NCBI GenBank assembly: GCA_019925105.1
Contig: JAHGAU010000008.1
Location: 1,302,001 to 1,366,000, forward strand
DNA from: Niebla homalea
Taxonomy: Eukaryota; Ascomycota; Lecanoromycetes; Lecanorales; Ramalinaceae
DNA length: 64,000 nt
Reading direction: 5' to 3'
A model generated the notes under the pieces. It worked only from the letters and a program-made list of their open reading frames with translations, ran no database searches and was not told the DNA's origin. This document shows, piece after piece, positions 33,205-47,700 of the stretch; within the stretch, counting starts at the first letter, position 1, and each line of letters begins with the position of its first letter. A program made the position numbers and the translations under genes.

Positions 33205-36098
33205 TAATTTATAGATTAAAACGGATTAAACGTAATTTTAAGTTTCCCCGTATTAAGGTTTTTTAAGCTTATACTTAATTTAACGGTTAATCAATAACGT
33301 TTTAAGGTTAAATCTAATAATTTATAGATTAATAACGTTTAAAGGTTTAATTAAACTTTAATAAAAATTAGTAATATTTTTACAATTATATATATTAATA
33401 TAACGGCGGCGCCCTTAAAAGCGGTATTATAAGGCCCTATTTAAGGTTTTATAAGTATAGTTATAGTATAAAAATCCATTAATTTAACTGTTCCGTAAGA
33501 ATTAAATAATTACGTGGATATCTTTTTTAATAAGATAGTTAATACCTTACCTAAGTTAAAAAGGGTAATTATATAATCGACTTAAATAAAAAAAGCCGCC
33601 TTATAAACTTTTATATAACCTATCCAAGATTAAATTAACGGAGCTCCGGTAATATCTTAATAATATTTTAACTTAAGGTTAAATTTATTACTTAACGTTC
33701 CCTATAAATGCCCTTATCCTTTTCATTTTAAAAAAGGATAATAGCCTTTATTTCTATATAGATTACCGGGGTTTAAATACGGTTACGGTTAAAAATTAAT
33801 ACTTATTACCCTTAATCATTAAGACTTTTAATTAGTTAAATAGCTTTTTACGGTTTATTAAGTTAGACCTTAAGGATATTTATTACCGGCTTTAAATTAA
33901 GTAAAGTAATAAATAGAAAATAATATTCCGTACGCGTTGTAGTTATTTTGAGTATTAAATTATATTATTTAAATTAATTAATACTTTAGCGACTTTTTAA
34001 GCCTATATTAATCGCGTTTTTACCGGCCTTATCAACGTAATCTATATAGTCTATTTTGATAATATCCTTATCTTTAATAAAAAACCGGCGGATCATTAAC
34101 GTTGAATTAAATAAGTCCTTAATTAACTACGTTAATTCCAGCTCTATACCAGCCTGAAGAAATATTAATTCAATATTACTTAAGTCGAGTTCCTAGGATT
34201 CGTGGTCTCTACAGAGGGGATACAAATGGACCAGGAACGTGTTAAGGCAATCAAGGAACGAAAAATCAGTCCCAATACAGCGGCTTATCAGAGATTTGCA
34301 GGCCAACGATAAGTTTGCCTGCGAAATCAAGGAAGCCGCCGTTAAGCCGGCTAAAGATCGTTCGCGACTCAGCGAGACTTAAAGTATTAACTTAACCGGC
34401 CTCGTTAGGCACAATAACCGGCTATATATCCCTAAAGACGGAGTAGTTTAAAAGGAACTAATTAATAAATATTACGATAATAAGTTAATAGGTTACTTTA
34501 ACGCTAATAAAACTTATAAGCTATTAGCCCGGAAATATTATTAGGACGGTTCAAAAGTCCAGGTAACGGACTACGTTAACTATAATATATATTAAAGGGT
34601 TAAGGTACCCCGCCATCGTCCCTACGGCGAATTAACTTAACTCCCTCCTCCGGTGTACCCTTGGAAGGGGTTAATTATGGACTTTATTATTAATTTGACC
34701 TTTAATAAACGTAAAAAATAAGTTTACGATTCAATCTCAATAATTATAAACCGTTATATAAAGATATATCGTTATTTACTCCTAATAAAGAATATAAACG
34801 TTATTACGTTAACAGAATTATTATTTAAGGAGGTTTTCCTTAGGTATAGCGTATTAAATAAAATCGTTACCGATAAAAACTCCGTTTTTATAAGTAATTA
34901 TTAAAGTTTAATATATTATTATTTAAAGATAATAAGTAAACTTAATATTACGTTTTACCCTTAAATTAATAAATAAACGGAACGTTAAAATTAAGGAATA
35001 AAATAATATTTAAGAATATTTATTAACTTAAAGTAAATAAATTAAATAAATTTATTACTTACAATTAAGTATTTATATATAAATATATATTATTTAAGTT
35101 TAAAATATAACCCTTTTTATATTATTTATAAATATAATCTTAAAATTTACTTTAAGTTTAAGGATAAACTTATTAAGGACGAGGTACCTATAATAAAAGA
35201 AAAAGTTAAAATTTTAAATAATATTTATAAGAAGTTAACGGAACGGTAACGCCGTATATTAAAATTAATTAAATAAACCTATAATAAAAAATGTTAATTA
35301 AAACTATATAATATTAATAATTTAATAATATTAAATATTAAGAACCTTAAACTTAAATGACTAAGTAAAAATCTTATACCTTAATTTATTAAATCCTTTA
35401 AAATTAATAATAAAATTAAATAACAAACGTACCGTTTTTTCCTTTTTATAAATTATTATATTTATTTTACGATTTAAATTTTTTTCTTAAGTTATACTAT
35501 ATCCGAGTTAATAATAAAATAACGGAAATAATAATATATCCCCCAAAACTTATTAATAATAAAGAAGAATAACAAATTAAAGAAATTACGGACTATATTA
35601 AGAACTCCCGGGGTATTTAATATAAAGTTAAGTAATTTAATTAAAACTTTAAATATAATTAATAAATTTTAACGGGTAACTTAAATAATATATAAAAACT
35701 ATAAAAGTAATATAACGGAATAACATAAAAGAAAAGGAAATAAATATAAAATTAACGTTATGATAATTAAAAACTTTATATTATAATTAATAATTATATA
35801 TAATAATTAACATCATAAGTTACTTTATTAAGGCGCTTTCCTTTTACGTAAGTTATTAGGGATTTATTATAATTTTATTTAATAAGATACGATATACTTA
35901 GTATAATTAACGTTATAATAATATTTATTAATTTATTATAATTATAATAATTAATCTATAAATATAATAATATAATTAATATAAAAGCGTAAAAATAAAT
36001 TATAAGCGTTTAAAAATATTCATTAATAAATTAATATTAAGTTAAAGTAAAATAAAATTAAAATATTAATAATTAAGGATTGATTAAAATATTATTAT
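33205..36098 (+). mobile_element. RIP-mutated Ty3/gypsy chromovirus fragment (gypsy-1)
   Basis: The plus strand still reads pol despite many stops. Reverse transcriptase is recognisable from [15 protein letters not shown] (~33,745), IKLDLKDIYYRL and VYFDNILIF (~34,060). Integrase follows (RLYIPKDGVV ~34,415; VKVPRHRPYGEL; GLIMDFI; IVTDKNSVF), and then a chromodomain-like YKVK.FN near 35,625. RNase H is missing: RT thumb and integrase are only ~150 bp apart. The left edge is a sharp composition switch near 33,205. No LTR is visible on the left. Confidence 0.7.
34140..34395 (+). mobile_element. RIP-spared patch within gypsy-1
   Basis: This stretch keeps normal CpA/TpG content inside a block where they are nearly absent. 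It reads VEFLGFVVSTEGIQMDQERV, the RT thumb segment of Ty3/gypsy pol, without a stop, then ANDKFACEIKEAAVKPAK, the region before integrase. It marks the join where RNase H was lost. Confidence 0.65.
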
Positions 36099-36314
36099 TG
36101 TTAGAGTGCAAGCCCCTCTGGGGTGGTTGGAAGGCAAAGGGTGTATTGCGTATAATTAAAGATATTAAAGTACAGAAAGTGAAGGAGTGAAGGGGCCGAA
36201 GGCCCTAATATACCCAGTCGGTAATACTCCTTATACCGGGCTAACCCCGGGCTTGGGCCGAGGTAGGCCCGGTAGGGCCTATACCTTAGCTATTAATACC
36301 CTTAAACCTTAATA
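36099..36314 (-). repeat. LTR of gypsy-2, left copy
   Basis: 216 bp, starting TGTTAGAGTG on the plus strand and ending ..CCTTAATA (RIP-mutated form of CCCTGACA). It is GC-rich in its first half, with a GGCCGAAGGCC palindrome and CCGGGCTAACCCCGGG. Confidence 0.85.
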
Positions 36315-36330
36315 TTACCCCCCCCCCTAA
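36315..36330 (-). other. Polypurine tract of gypsy-2
   Basis: On the minus strand CTTAGGGGGGGGGTAA abuts the LTR terminus. This is where plus-strand DNA priming starts in LTR retroelements, which fits the element being minus-oriented. Confidence 0.6.
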
Positions 36331-39199
36331 GAAAACCTCGCTTTTAAGCCTATAAGTACGCTGAAAAGGAAAAAATTTTAAACTTAAAATTACTTTTCTT
36401 ATCCATTATTAATTAGCCGGGTAATTAATATAAGAATCATAGATTACTTAACTTACCCGTTATTAATTAACCGGATAAGTAACATAAGAGTCATAAATTA
36501 CTTAACTTACCCGTTACTGGTTGGCCGGGTAAGTAATATAAATATACGGGGGTAGGATCGTAGCGGTAGCCCTTATAATAAGCCTTAAAACGTAATTTCG
36601 TCCGGGGGGTTCCGGGGCAAATATCGTTTTTTACGATTTACCTTTTTTTTAAAATATTTTTTTAACTTCCTTATTTTATATATTAAATTTATATTAATAA
36701 AAAGGCGTATAGTCTATATAGGTAAGTAATATTAATAATAATCGCTTTAATAACTTTAAGGAGTTATAAAGTTATTTTAAATAACTTTTAAGCTTAATAA
36801 GGACGTAATATACGGTTTATAATATTAAGTTTTATACCCGGAAAGGTTATTATTTACCTTAAATACTTAAAGTAACTTTTAAAAGCTACTTAAAGTATTA
36901 CTATATTATTTAGATCTCCGGGCCGTAATCCGGGTTTATCCGGGTATTTTTTATAAAAAACTTTAATTAATTTTTAAATATAAAGGAATTCTTTAATATT
37001 AATATAATACCAGATATTATCCGGGGGTAAATTTATTTATTTAATTTTATATTATAGTTTCTATTTTTAACCAGTATACCAAAAATTAATAATTTCTTTA
37101 AGCTTTTACTTTTTAATACCTTTTTATTTACGATAACGGGTTTAAGGGGTAAATTAATTTATTTTAATAAAAACGGTTTCTTTTTAATTAAAATACGGGT
37201 TAAGTTATTTATATAAAAAATAAAATAAGCCCGGAAAATATTTAAAACGTTTAATTTATAAAAGGAATAATATTATTTAAGGATAATATAAGGATTTAAA
37301 TATTTATAATTTAATTTTTTATTAAATTAATCGGTTATTAAATATTTAATATTTATATAAACCTTATTATTTATTTTAAACTTTATATCCTAGCGTTAAT
37401 AATTAATTTACTTAAATATATTATTATAAACTTTATTTAAATTAAAATATATAGTATTTAAGATTTTTTATATAATTTTAATAATATTAATAACTTCCTT
37501 AATTTAAAGTCGTTTACGGGCGGTAATATATTTAATATTATTAAAATTAAATAACATCCTTAAATAAAAACCCTTATTAAGGTAAAAAAGTATTATTTTA
37601 ATTAATCGATTTAGGTTATTATTATCCGTAAATTCCACTATAAATAATTACCGTACTTAATCGTTTTATAAGTAATTTACGTAAATTTAAAGTTTTTACT
37701 TTATTTCTTAATTTGTTTTTTTAATTTAATTATTATTTTTAATATAATAAAGAATTGAAATCTAAGGGTCAATTTTAAGTTAATATAATAAAGAATGTTA
37801 TATTTTATTAATAAATTAAGGGCCGTAATTTAAAATAATATTATTTAAAAAACCGTAATACTTAAATACTTCCTTAATAAAGAATTAAACTATTTCTTTA
37901 ATAAAGGTTTTTTCTTTTTTAACGTAATACGGGATATAATATTAACTTTTAAATAGTATATAAACTATAATAAGGATAACGTTTATACCCTTATATTTAA
38001 ATAATCCGGTAATAAAGTTAATTAAAAAATTAATTTATTTTTATTCCGGGATTTTTAATTAATAAAGTAATTTTACGGGCTTTTATTACGGAGTTTTAGA
38101 CCGAAAATAAATATCGTAATTTAAAATATAACGGTCGATATTATCTTATAAAGTAAATTAAAAGAAATATTAAGAAATAAGTTTAATTATACGATCTTAA
38201 TTAAGATAATTATTAATTAATTTATTATAAATATATTTTAAGATCTCCGTAATAAACGGTATTAATACTTATAATTTATTTTTATTAATAAAAATATTAA
38301 ACTGAACTTTAATACGGATTAAAGGTACGCCTTTAAAATTAAATAATTTATCCTCCGTAATTACTTTCTTAAACTCCGTTAAGCCTTTATTAATACGGTT
38401 AGCTTCACGGATTTATTTATAAAATCCGAATTCTTTAAGGATTAAATAACTTAATATTGGTACTTTTTCCCTTTTATTTAAGGTTAAGACCTTAAAGCGT
38501 TTAAAGGGTAAAACGGTTTAAAATTAATCTTTAACCTTATTATTATTATCGCCTTAAAATTAATATTTAAGTATTTAAGTAAAAGCGTTAACCTTATTAT
38601 TTTATTTACCCGGGCGGTAAATAACCTTAAAATTAAACTTAAAAAAAATATTAAGGTATTTTATTTAACGTTTTATAAGCTTTTAACTTTTAATAAAATA
38701 CTTTAAAGTTTAATTATTATTAAAAATATAGAAGGGCTTCTTAATTATTTTTAGTTTTAATTATTAATTCTTTAAGTACTTAATAATAATAAGGAACTCT
38801 TTATTATAAATATTATAATTATACTTAACCGGTAATATATTCTTAAAATAATAAATTATTAAATATAACTCCCCGGCCTTATTATATTAAAAAAGAATAT
38901 TACCGGAAATATAATTTAAAGAATTAATTTTAAAAATCGTTTCTTTATCGGGATCGTAATAAATTAATATAAAGGCCGTAATAAGAGCCTCTTTAAGTAT
39001 TATATAAGCTTTTAGTATTTTAAAGACTATATAAATAAAATTTCCTTTTTAATAAGTTTTAAAAAAAATTTATTATTTAAAAGAATTAAAAAATAAATCT
39101 TTAATAGAAATTATAGAAGTTAATAAATTTTTAAAGGGCTTTTAAGTTAACGGGGACCGGTTAATCCTTAATCTTACTTACTTTATCGGGGTCTATTTT

Positions 39200-42100
39200 T
39201 AATCCGTTAATAATAAGGATGAAGGTTAAGGATAAATATAAAAATATAATCGGTTAGAATGGCGACGAACAACGGGACCCCAGAGGTCAGAAACGAGGCA
39301 CGCGTATATAGCTTAAGTAATAATAAGGATAATACCTTAAATACGATAAGCGGAAGCGGAATAATGGTAAAAATAAAAAGGAAGGAAAGGTAAATAATTT
39401 AAATTAATAAAAACGGTAATAAGTTATATAAATAACGCGATAAATACGAGATAAAAAGGCCTTAAATTAAATAAAAAGTTTATAATTAATAAGATATGCG
39501 TAAAAAGACGTATATAATACGTAAAAATATTATTATTAAGGGTAATAAATAAAAAACGGAGGGGATAAAGATGGTACGCGGGGATAAATAAAGGGTAAAC
39601 GGAGGTATAAAAGATTTTATTAAGTATATATAAATTAAAAAAGAGTTAAAGGAAAATAAAGAAATATTAAGCGGATAAAAATAAATTATAAAAAGAAATA
39701 ACCGTTAAATACGCGGGGGAAAAGTAATAAAAAAGGAAGTAATAAGGACGTTAAAAGGCCTTTTTATAATTATATAAAAAGATATTACGTTAAAGATTTA
39801 ATTAATATTATAAATCGGGTTATAAAGAATAAAAGACTTTTACGTAAATACGGGAAAAGGTTTAAGGGAATTAAAAAGGTTACGCGGAGCTTAAAAAGTA
39901 ATAATAAAAGTACCGGCGGATAAAAATAAAAAGAAATAGAAAGGATACGTATAAAGTAAAGGAATAACGGGGGAGGCTTTAAAAAAGGGAGCGGAAATAA
40001 GTTAAATAATAAAGGTTATAAGGGCGGTACCGGTATTAACGGTAAAAAAGGTAAAGGTAAAAAAGAAAATAACGGCGTTAAAGAAAATAAGGATAATAAT
40101 TATATAATTATCGGGTAAAAAAGAAAAAAATATAATAATAAAAATAAACTTATTATAATTAATAAAAACATTTAAAGTAACGGAAAAGCCGTTAATAAAA
40201 TAAATTATTACGGTATATAAATTATAAAGTAAGAATATTTTTTTTAATATAATTTTATTAAAAATAAGGAAAGGATTAAAGAAGTTAAAGGGGTAAATTA
40301 ATAAAAAAGGGTATAAAACGGTAAAGGTATTAAAATAATCTTTTATTATCGTAATAAACGGGATATACTTAATAAAATTTACGGGGAAAAAGGGGAAATT
40401 ACCTTAAAATAAATAAAGAAGGAGAATATAGTTTTCTACCTTAAATTAAAGATTATTAATTATAGTTTCCTTTTTATAATAAAAAGGTTAAACGCTTTTA
40501 ATCGTATAAAGAGATATTTTACGGTTATTTTAAGTGTAACGTTAATAAAGATATATAATAATATTTTCAATAAAAAAATAATAAAGGGTAAATCTTTTAA
40601 ATTAATAAAACCTTAAGATTAAACGGCGGATATTTATTAATACTTTAAATATTAAAAGTATAAATATATTATTATAAGGTACCTTAATAGTATAAAATAT
40701 ACGGTATATACCGAAAAGTATAATACGTATAAATACGTTAATTTAATAATAAAAAGCTTAATAAAAAATATGTTAAAATACGTAATATACGGTAATAATA
40801 GTTACTTAACGTAAAACTTATAATATACGGTAAAAATAAAGGAAACCTAACGTAAAAAGATTAAGATAATAATTAAGGTTTAACGTTATAATTTATATAA
40901 ACTTAAATTAATAAAATAATTAAAAACGATCTTAAAACGTAAATAAAGCTTATTAAATAAAAAGGATAAAACGTAATAATTAATAACGTAAAAAAGAAGA
41001 AACTTATAATAATATTAATTTTTAAAGTTAATTACTTAATCGGGATTATTATTATAATAAAAAGATTAAAATAAATAATACTTAATTTTAAAAAGAAACC
41101 ATTTATATAAATAAAAGTTAATAAAGAAAGCTTAATAAACGTTAATATTTAATATATTTACGCTTTTAAGGATAATATAATATAACGTACGTAAGGAAAT
41201 AATTAAAGTTATAATATTGATATTTAGATTTAAAGAAATAAAAAATATTAATATTATAATAATATAAAAGCCGCCGTATAATCCGTATACTTATTCTTTA
41301 ATTAACCCGGAAAATAGTTTTTATTTAACTTTTAAAAATAATAAAACGATATAGATATACTTCTTTATTAATAAAAAATTAAATATAAATAATTAAGACG
41401 TTACTTATTATAGAAGGAACCTATATATATTCCGGATTATATAAAAAAAGGTTATTAAAAGTAATTGAAATATTTATAATACGTATAATCCGTTATTAAT
41501 TAATAAGAAAAAACCCTTTATAATTTTATTATTTAAGGATATTATAGCCGTATTTAATAAATACTTTTTAATAAAAGACTTTAAATCTTTATTACGTTTA
41601 ATAAAATAAAGAAAATTATATAATTAATTATATTAAATTTAAGGAATTATTAATAATTATTATATAATTTAATTTTACGTTATTAACGTTAAAAAGGGCT
41701 ATTATATAAAAAAGTTATAAATTTAAAACTATAATCGACTTAATATTTAACTTAGAAAATATTATTAACTTAATTATAATATATAAACCTTAAAAAGACT
41801 TAAAATATAATTTAAATTACGTCCCGATATAAATAATTTTAAATTAATCTATTAATATAATTCCGTTTTTACCATTTAAACGAATATAAAAGACGGTTAA
41901 GGAAGTTAAAATATTTATAAAAACGGTAAAAATAATATTTTAATTAACGGAACTCCCTTAACTTAATAATAAGGAATAAATTAACCGTTTTATAATACGG
42001 GTAATAAAGGCTTTAAATAAAGTAATTAATATAATAATCTTAATAATAAAGCCGTTTAAAAAAGTTAAAATTTATTAAAATAAAGAATATATAAAAACGA

Positions 42101-44751
42101 TTATAAAAATAAAAACGTTTATAAAGTAAATTATTAAATATAAAAACCGGGAAATATTATAATAATTAAAAAAAGCTTAAAAAAAAAAAAAAGAGAATTA
42201 TCCGGAAGATTAAATAAATATATTTCCGGGTTATAATATATAACTTAACGGTTTCCTTTTATAATATTTAAAAGTTAATAAAATATAATAAAAAATAAAA
42301 TAAAAACTTAAACTTATTTTTAAGTTTTTACCTTTAAAAAGATTAAACGGTATAATAACGGATACCTTTAACGGTAAAATTAAGGCCTTTAAAGGGGCGT
42401 TCTTTCCCCGTTATTAAAAGTTAACTTAATAGATATTAATAATATTATATATTTTAAATTAATAATAATAAATAAAATAATAATTTAAAAGATAATAATT
42501 AAAATAATTAATAAGTTAAAGAAGGATAAGGTTCTTAAATTTAATAATATATTAAATAAGTTCTTATTTATAATAATATTATTATTTAAAAAATTTTTTA
42601 TTTATTTATTTTAAGCTTATTTTAATATAAATTATTATCTTTATAAATTTAAGGAGGTTAAAACGATTATCCTTAAGAAGCCGGTTAAGTTAAATTACTT
42701 AAAAATAAAGTTATATAAACTTATAATATTCCTTTATACGTTAAGGAAAGCTTTAAAGACGATAATTATAAAGATCTTAAATAATTACGTAAAAAAGTAT
42801 AAATTACTCCTTAATTAATAAATAAAAGTAAAAAGAGGACAATTAATAAAGATAACTCTTAAAGGCTTAATTAATAACGTATATACGGTATAAAGTTATA
42901 AGAAAAAATATATTATAAATCTTCTTTTTTTAAATATTATAAAGGCGTTTAATAAAATAAATTATTAAAGGTTATTATATAATTTACGGAAAAAAAAGAT
43001 TTTACTTTTCCTTATAAATTAAATAGAAAGTTTTTTAAGTAATTAAGCGATATTAATTAACCTAAAATAAAAAATAAATACGATAAAGCCCGTAATAATA
43101 AGGATTCCTTAAAGATTATTTATTTTCCCGGTCTTATTCTTATTCTTTAATAACCCGTTTATTAAAAACTTAATAAGGTTAAAATAAAAAATTTAAATAA
43201 AAAGCTTTATTAATAATATTTATTTTTTAATTTATAATACGTTTATTTATATAAATTATTTAAAGTTAAAATAAACTTATAAAGTTTATTTATAATAAGT
43301 AAAAATATATAAGGTTTAATTCGTTCCGTATAAGTATAAATTTATTTATATAATAAGGAGCTTAAAACTATATAATATAATAATTATAATAAACTTAAAT
43401 AATATAACGGTAAAACCGGAGGTTAATATTAAAATACTTAATTTATAAGTTAATAAGAAATTAAATTAAAAAAATTATATAAAAAAAATTTAAAAGAAAA
43501 TAATTTTATAAGAAAGGGGCCTTATTTACCTTATAGCGTTAACGTAAGGAGCTATTTTATAAAGGTTAAAACCGTTTATTAAACGGTTATAAAGCCTATA
43601 ATAATATATACGGCAGCTATTTAATACGTAGTTAAAAACACGCTGAAATATAAGAAAAAGCCCGCTTAATAATTATAAAAAATTTAAAACCGATACTTAA
43701 GAATAATAAATAAAGTATATAAAGCGATTCCCGTTCCGGTATTAAAATCCGAAATCTTTATATTATTAATAAAGTTAACTTTTAATTAAATAATCGCTTA
43801 AGCGAAACTTAAAAAAGATATAAACTTAATTACGTTAATAAAAAATAAACGTATTCATTAAAACTATAAAAGGCCGCGGATAAAAAAGTATAGAAAAATA
43901 ATATTTATCCTTTTTATGGAAGTTAAATTAAAATAAATTAAGAAAAAAATTAATTTAATTTACGTTTAAGAAATTAATATAAGAGTATATAAACTCTTAT
44001 TTAAAGCGAAAATAATAAAGGAGAAAAAGATTATAAAGGTAAAATTAATAGTAATTACTTTATAAACCAAAAAGAAATAAATAAAGCGTTAACGTAAATA
44101 TAAAGAATTAATCCTTTAAAGGCGACGGTACCCGGCTTTAAATAACGATAAAATTATTAATAAGTATTTCCGGTATTATAAAATTATAAAGAAAAATAAT
44201 AACGTATTAATAATTTAACTTTAAATAAATAAAAACGGCTTAATTTATTTCCTCTTTATTATATACGTCGGTGGCCGGATTAACGTTAATTATAAATATA
44301 GATAACGGAAGTAAAACGCCGTATATATATTAATTTCTTATTTATTATTTAAGGAGCTTAAATTAAGGTTAATTAAAAAAGTAGAGATTAATAATTATTA
44401 TTAAATACTTATTAATAAAAAGGTATTAAAACGGCCGTTAAATTTATAATAATTACGGGTTTATTATTATAATTCAGCTTAATTAAAAAAATAAATAAAA
44501 TAGTTAAAAACTTAATTAAGAAACTTTGCTATTAACCCGGAAATAAAAAATAACGGCGGGAAAACTATATTTAATAAAGGGTTAAAGGGGCTATAAATAC
44601 CGGAGCGGTATAAAAGGCGATATTATATCGGTCGGTAAAGTTATATAAATAAAATAATAATAATTTATATATCGGTAAGGATATTTAATAATATAATCGG
44701 AATTTCGAAATTTTAATATTAAATAAACCCGTAAAATAACGGAAAAGCAAT
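39200..44751 (+). mobile_element. Tad-like LINE, copy 1 (inserted in gypsy-2)
   Basis: The start is marked by an intact ATGGCGACGAACAACGGGAC at 39,259, encoding MATNNGTPEVRNEAR, the presumed ORF1 start. The RT remnant near 42,930-43,010 reads AFNKINYQRLLYNLRKK, matching the LINE pattern AFDxVxHxRLLxNLRKR. GIPQGSP-like codons follow near 43,090. The 3' end (..GGAAAAGCAAT, 44,751) aligns with that of copy 2. The exact 5' edge is uncertain. Every frame is full of RIP stops. Confidence 0.7.
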
Positions 44752-47700
44752 AAGTTTAAAGGTAACCTTTAAGTAAATTCAATTATAATATTATAAGTTT
44801 TCTTAGAAAAAGCGTATAAATAAATTCCTATTCTTTAAACGGTTATAAATACTCTTAGCTTTTAAAACGAGAATAAAGGCTAAGTAAATACCGGTTTTTA
44901 TTCTTAACATAATAAATATCGGGTTTTTACGGTTATTAATAAGGTTAAATAGCCGAGTATTAAGGAACGCCGGAATTAGCCTAGCTAGATCCATAGTATA
45001 AATCAATTAATCAATTAATAATAAGGATAAAATTTAAAAACTTAATTTATTAAAATTTATATTTATATTACCGGATATTTATTTATAAACCGGCGTTATA
45101 TAAACGCTTTAATATTAAGTATATATATTGGATATATTTTTCTTAATAGCGTTATAAATAATAATATTATTTAAATAAGCTTAAATAAAAACATTTAAAT
45201 AATTAAATAAAACCTTATTTATATATTATTAATATAAAGTAAGGTTATTAATTAAACCGAAAAATATAACTTTATACTTAAAAATACTTAATAAAATAAT
45301 AAATATCGTAAAGTCCTTACTCTCCGGGTATATTTGGAATTTATTAAAGGTTATAATAATATCCAAACGGATAATCCACTTATAACCGGTAACTCAGGAT
45401 AATACCTCTTTGATTAAAGGAATAAGGTATTAATTCCTCTTAATAATAACGTTAATATTATAGTAATTTACGTATAATCATAAGTCGTTATTAAACTTAA
45501 GGGTAAAAAAGATAAAGGAATTATAAAGGGCTTTATTAAGTTTAATAAATCTTTTTTTTAAGTTCTTAATAATATATTCCTTTAATTTCTAAAGTTTATA
45601 ATTTAAAAGCGGATAAATATAACTTTAAAAAGGAATCTTTTTTAAGGTTAAGTTAATTTTATAATTATAATCCCGATACGGAGGTAATTTATTTATTATT
45701 ACGTAATTAAAGATATCCTTAAAATTATAATATTCTACTAGAAGTTTAATTATAATCTTATTTATAAGGGTTACTTCCTTTATAAAGTTATCCTTATAAA
45801 TTATTATAATAGAATTATTAATTAAGGCGTTATTAAGGAAATTTAAGTAATTAATTAAAAAAGTTATTAAAGTATAAAAAATTTAAATCCTTTTTTCCTT
45901 TTAAGTCTTTATAATAGTATAAAAGGTTATTATATTAATAACTTTAATTAAGAAAAGTTTCTTTTCCTTAATAAGTTTTAAAAAAAAAAAGATTATTAAG
46001 TAATTTTTTTTTTTTTTTTTTGGGGCTTTAATAGCTTTAATTTTTTATTTTCTATAAATATATTTAAGGCTTAATAAATTAAAATTATAATTTAAAAGAT
46101 TTCCGGAATAAGCTTTACGTTTTAATAATCGGCCCCGTTATAATTATATTAATTTAATATAAAGAAGATTTTATTAATTATAAAGTAAGTAAATACGTAA
46201 TATTATTTTATTTAAGGTTTTTTAAGGATTATATTATATACATTATACCGGGTAATAAATATAAAGGATTAACTTTTTAAATAATTTTTTATAATTATCC
46301 GAGGATAAATTATATAAATAATAAACCGTAAGTATTTATTTTTATAATCTTAAATAAACTTAAGTCGGAAGAAAGTTAAAAAAGAAATTTAAAGTATTAT
46401 ATAAATTCGTAAGATAATTTATTTATTAATAAAATAATAACCGGTAACGTTTAAATTAATTAAAAAAATAAAACAAAATATTAACTTCCGTAACTTATAA
46501 ACTTATTAATAATTTAAAGTTTATTATCTTAAAGGTTAAAAGGGTCTTTAATACTATCGGTATACCCAATCATTAAAATCTAAAAGTAATATACGTTTTT
46601 ATTTTTTATAGCAATTTTTATAAAGTTTAATTTTTTATTAACGGTCGGTCCGAATTATTAAATAAAATATTTTTAAAAATATAAAAGATCCGGCCGCTTT
46701 AATTATAAATAATTTCTTTATTTAAATTAAAAATAATATAATAAATTTAAACGGAACGTTTTTAAATATTATTTTAATTACGTTAATAATTAAGGTAATC
46801 AGCTTAAAAATAATTCTTTTAATAAGTAAAATATTTAACGTCCGGAGGAGGAGTTAATTTTACAATAGCGGAAATAATTTATAAAAATCCGGACTTTTTA
46901 AAACCTTTTATTTTATTAAGGGGTTTAAAGGAAGTAATACGGGTTCTTATAATCTCCTTAATTTCCTTAATAAGGGCCCTATTAAGCTTAAAGGTTTTTT
47001 ATTAACGGTAATATTCCGAATATTAAAAACAATTTATCCTTTTTAAGTATATTTAAGACTTTTTTAAGTTATTTAAATTATAGCTTCCTCAAAGAACATT
47101 TTTATGAAACCGGGTAAGGAATTAAGTAATTAATTTACGGATTATTATTTTTAAGTTCTTTTTAAGATCTATATATTTAAAAACCTTAATTAAACGGGTA
47201 AAATCGAAATAAAATATTATAAATTTATCTTTATTAAATATCTTTAAAATTTAAAAATTATTAATTTAATCTTCTTTTTAATTAATATTTTTAAAAATTT
47301 AATTTAAAAAATTTAAAATTCCTTAAAGGTTTAAAAACTTAATATAATATTTTTATCGTATTTTATTTTTAATTACTTAAAGACTTTTAAGTTTAATAAT
47401 ACCGAAATATAATTAACTTAAGCTTATATAATTAAATATTAATTTTTATTAATACGGAGTTTAATAATAATATAACGTTTAAAAAAACGATATTAATTAT
47501 AATTTTTCCTTATAAAAAATTTTAAATCCTTAATTTTAATTAATTTAAACTTTTTATAAGGGGTTAAGGAAGCCGTAAATCGGTAAAATAAAAAGGTTAA
47601 ATTATTCTAATAAAAGTTTTTAAGCTTAATAATAAGGTTAATATTCCGGCCTTTTAATTTACGGTTATAGTTTTTTAACGTTTAAATACGGTCTAAATCC

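Noticed and set aside
44803..45006. Minus-strand frame of 67 codons in the AT-rich block
   Set aside because: It is a remnant of the gypsy-2 polyprotein just beyond the LINE end, not a gene.
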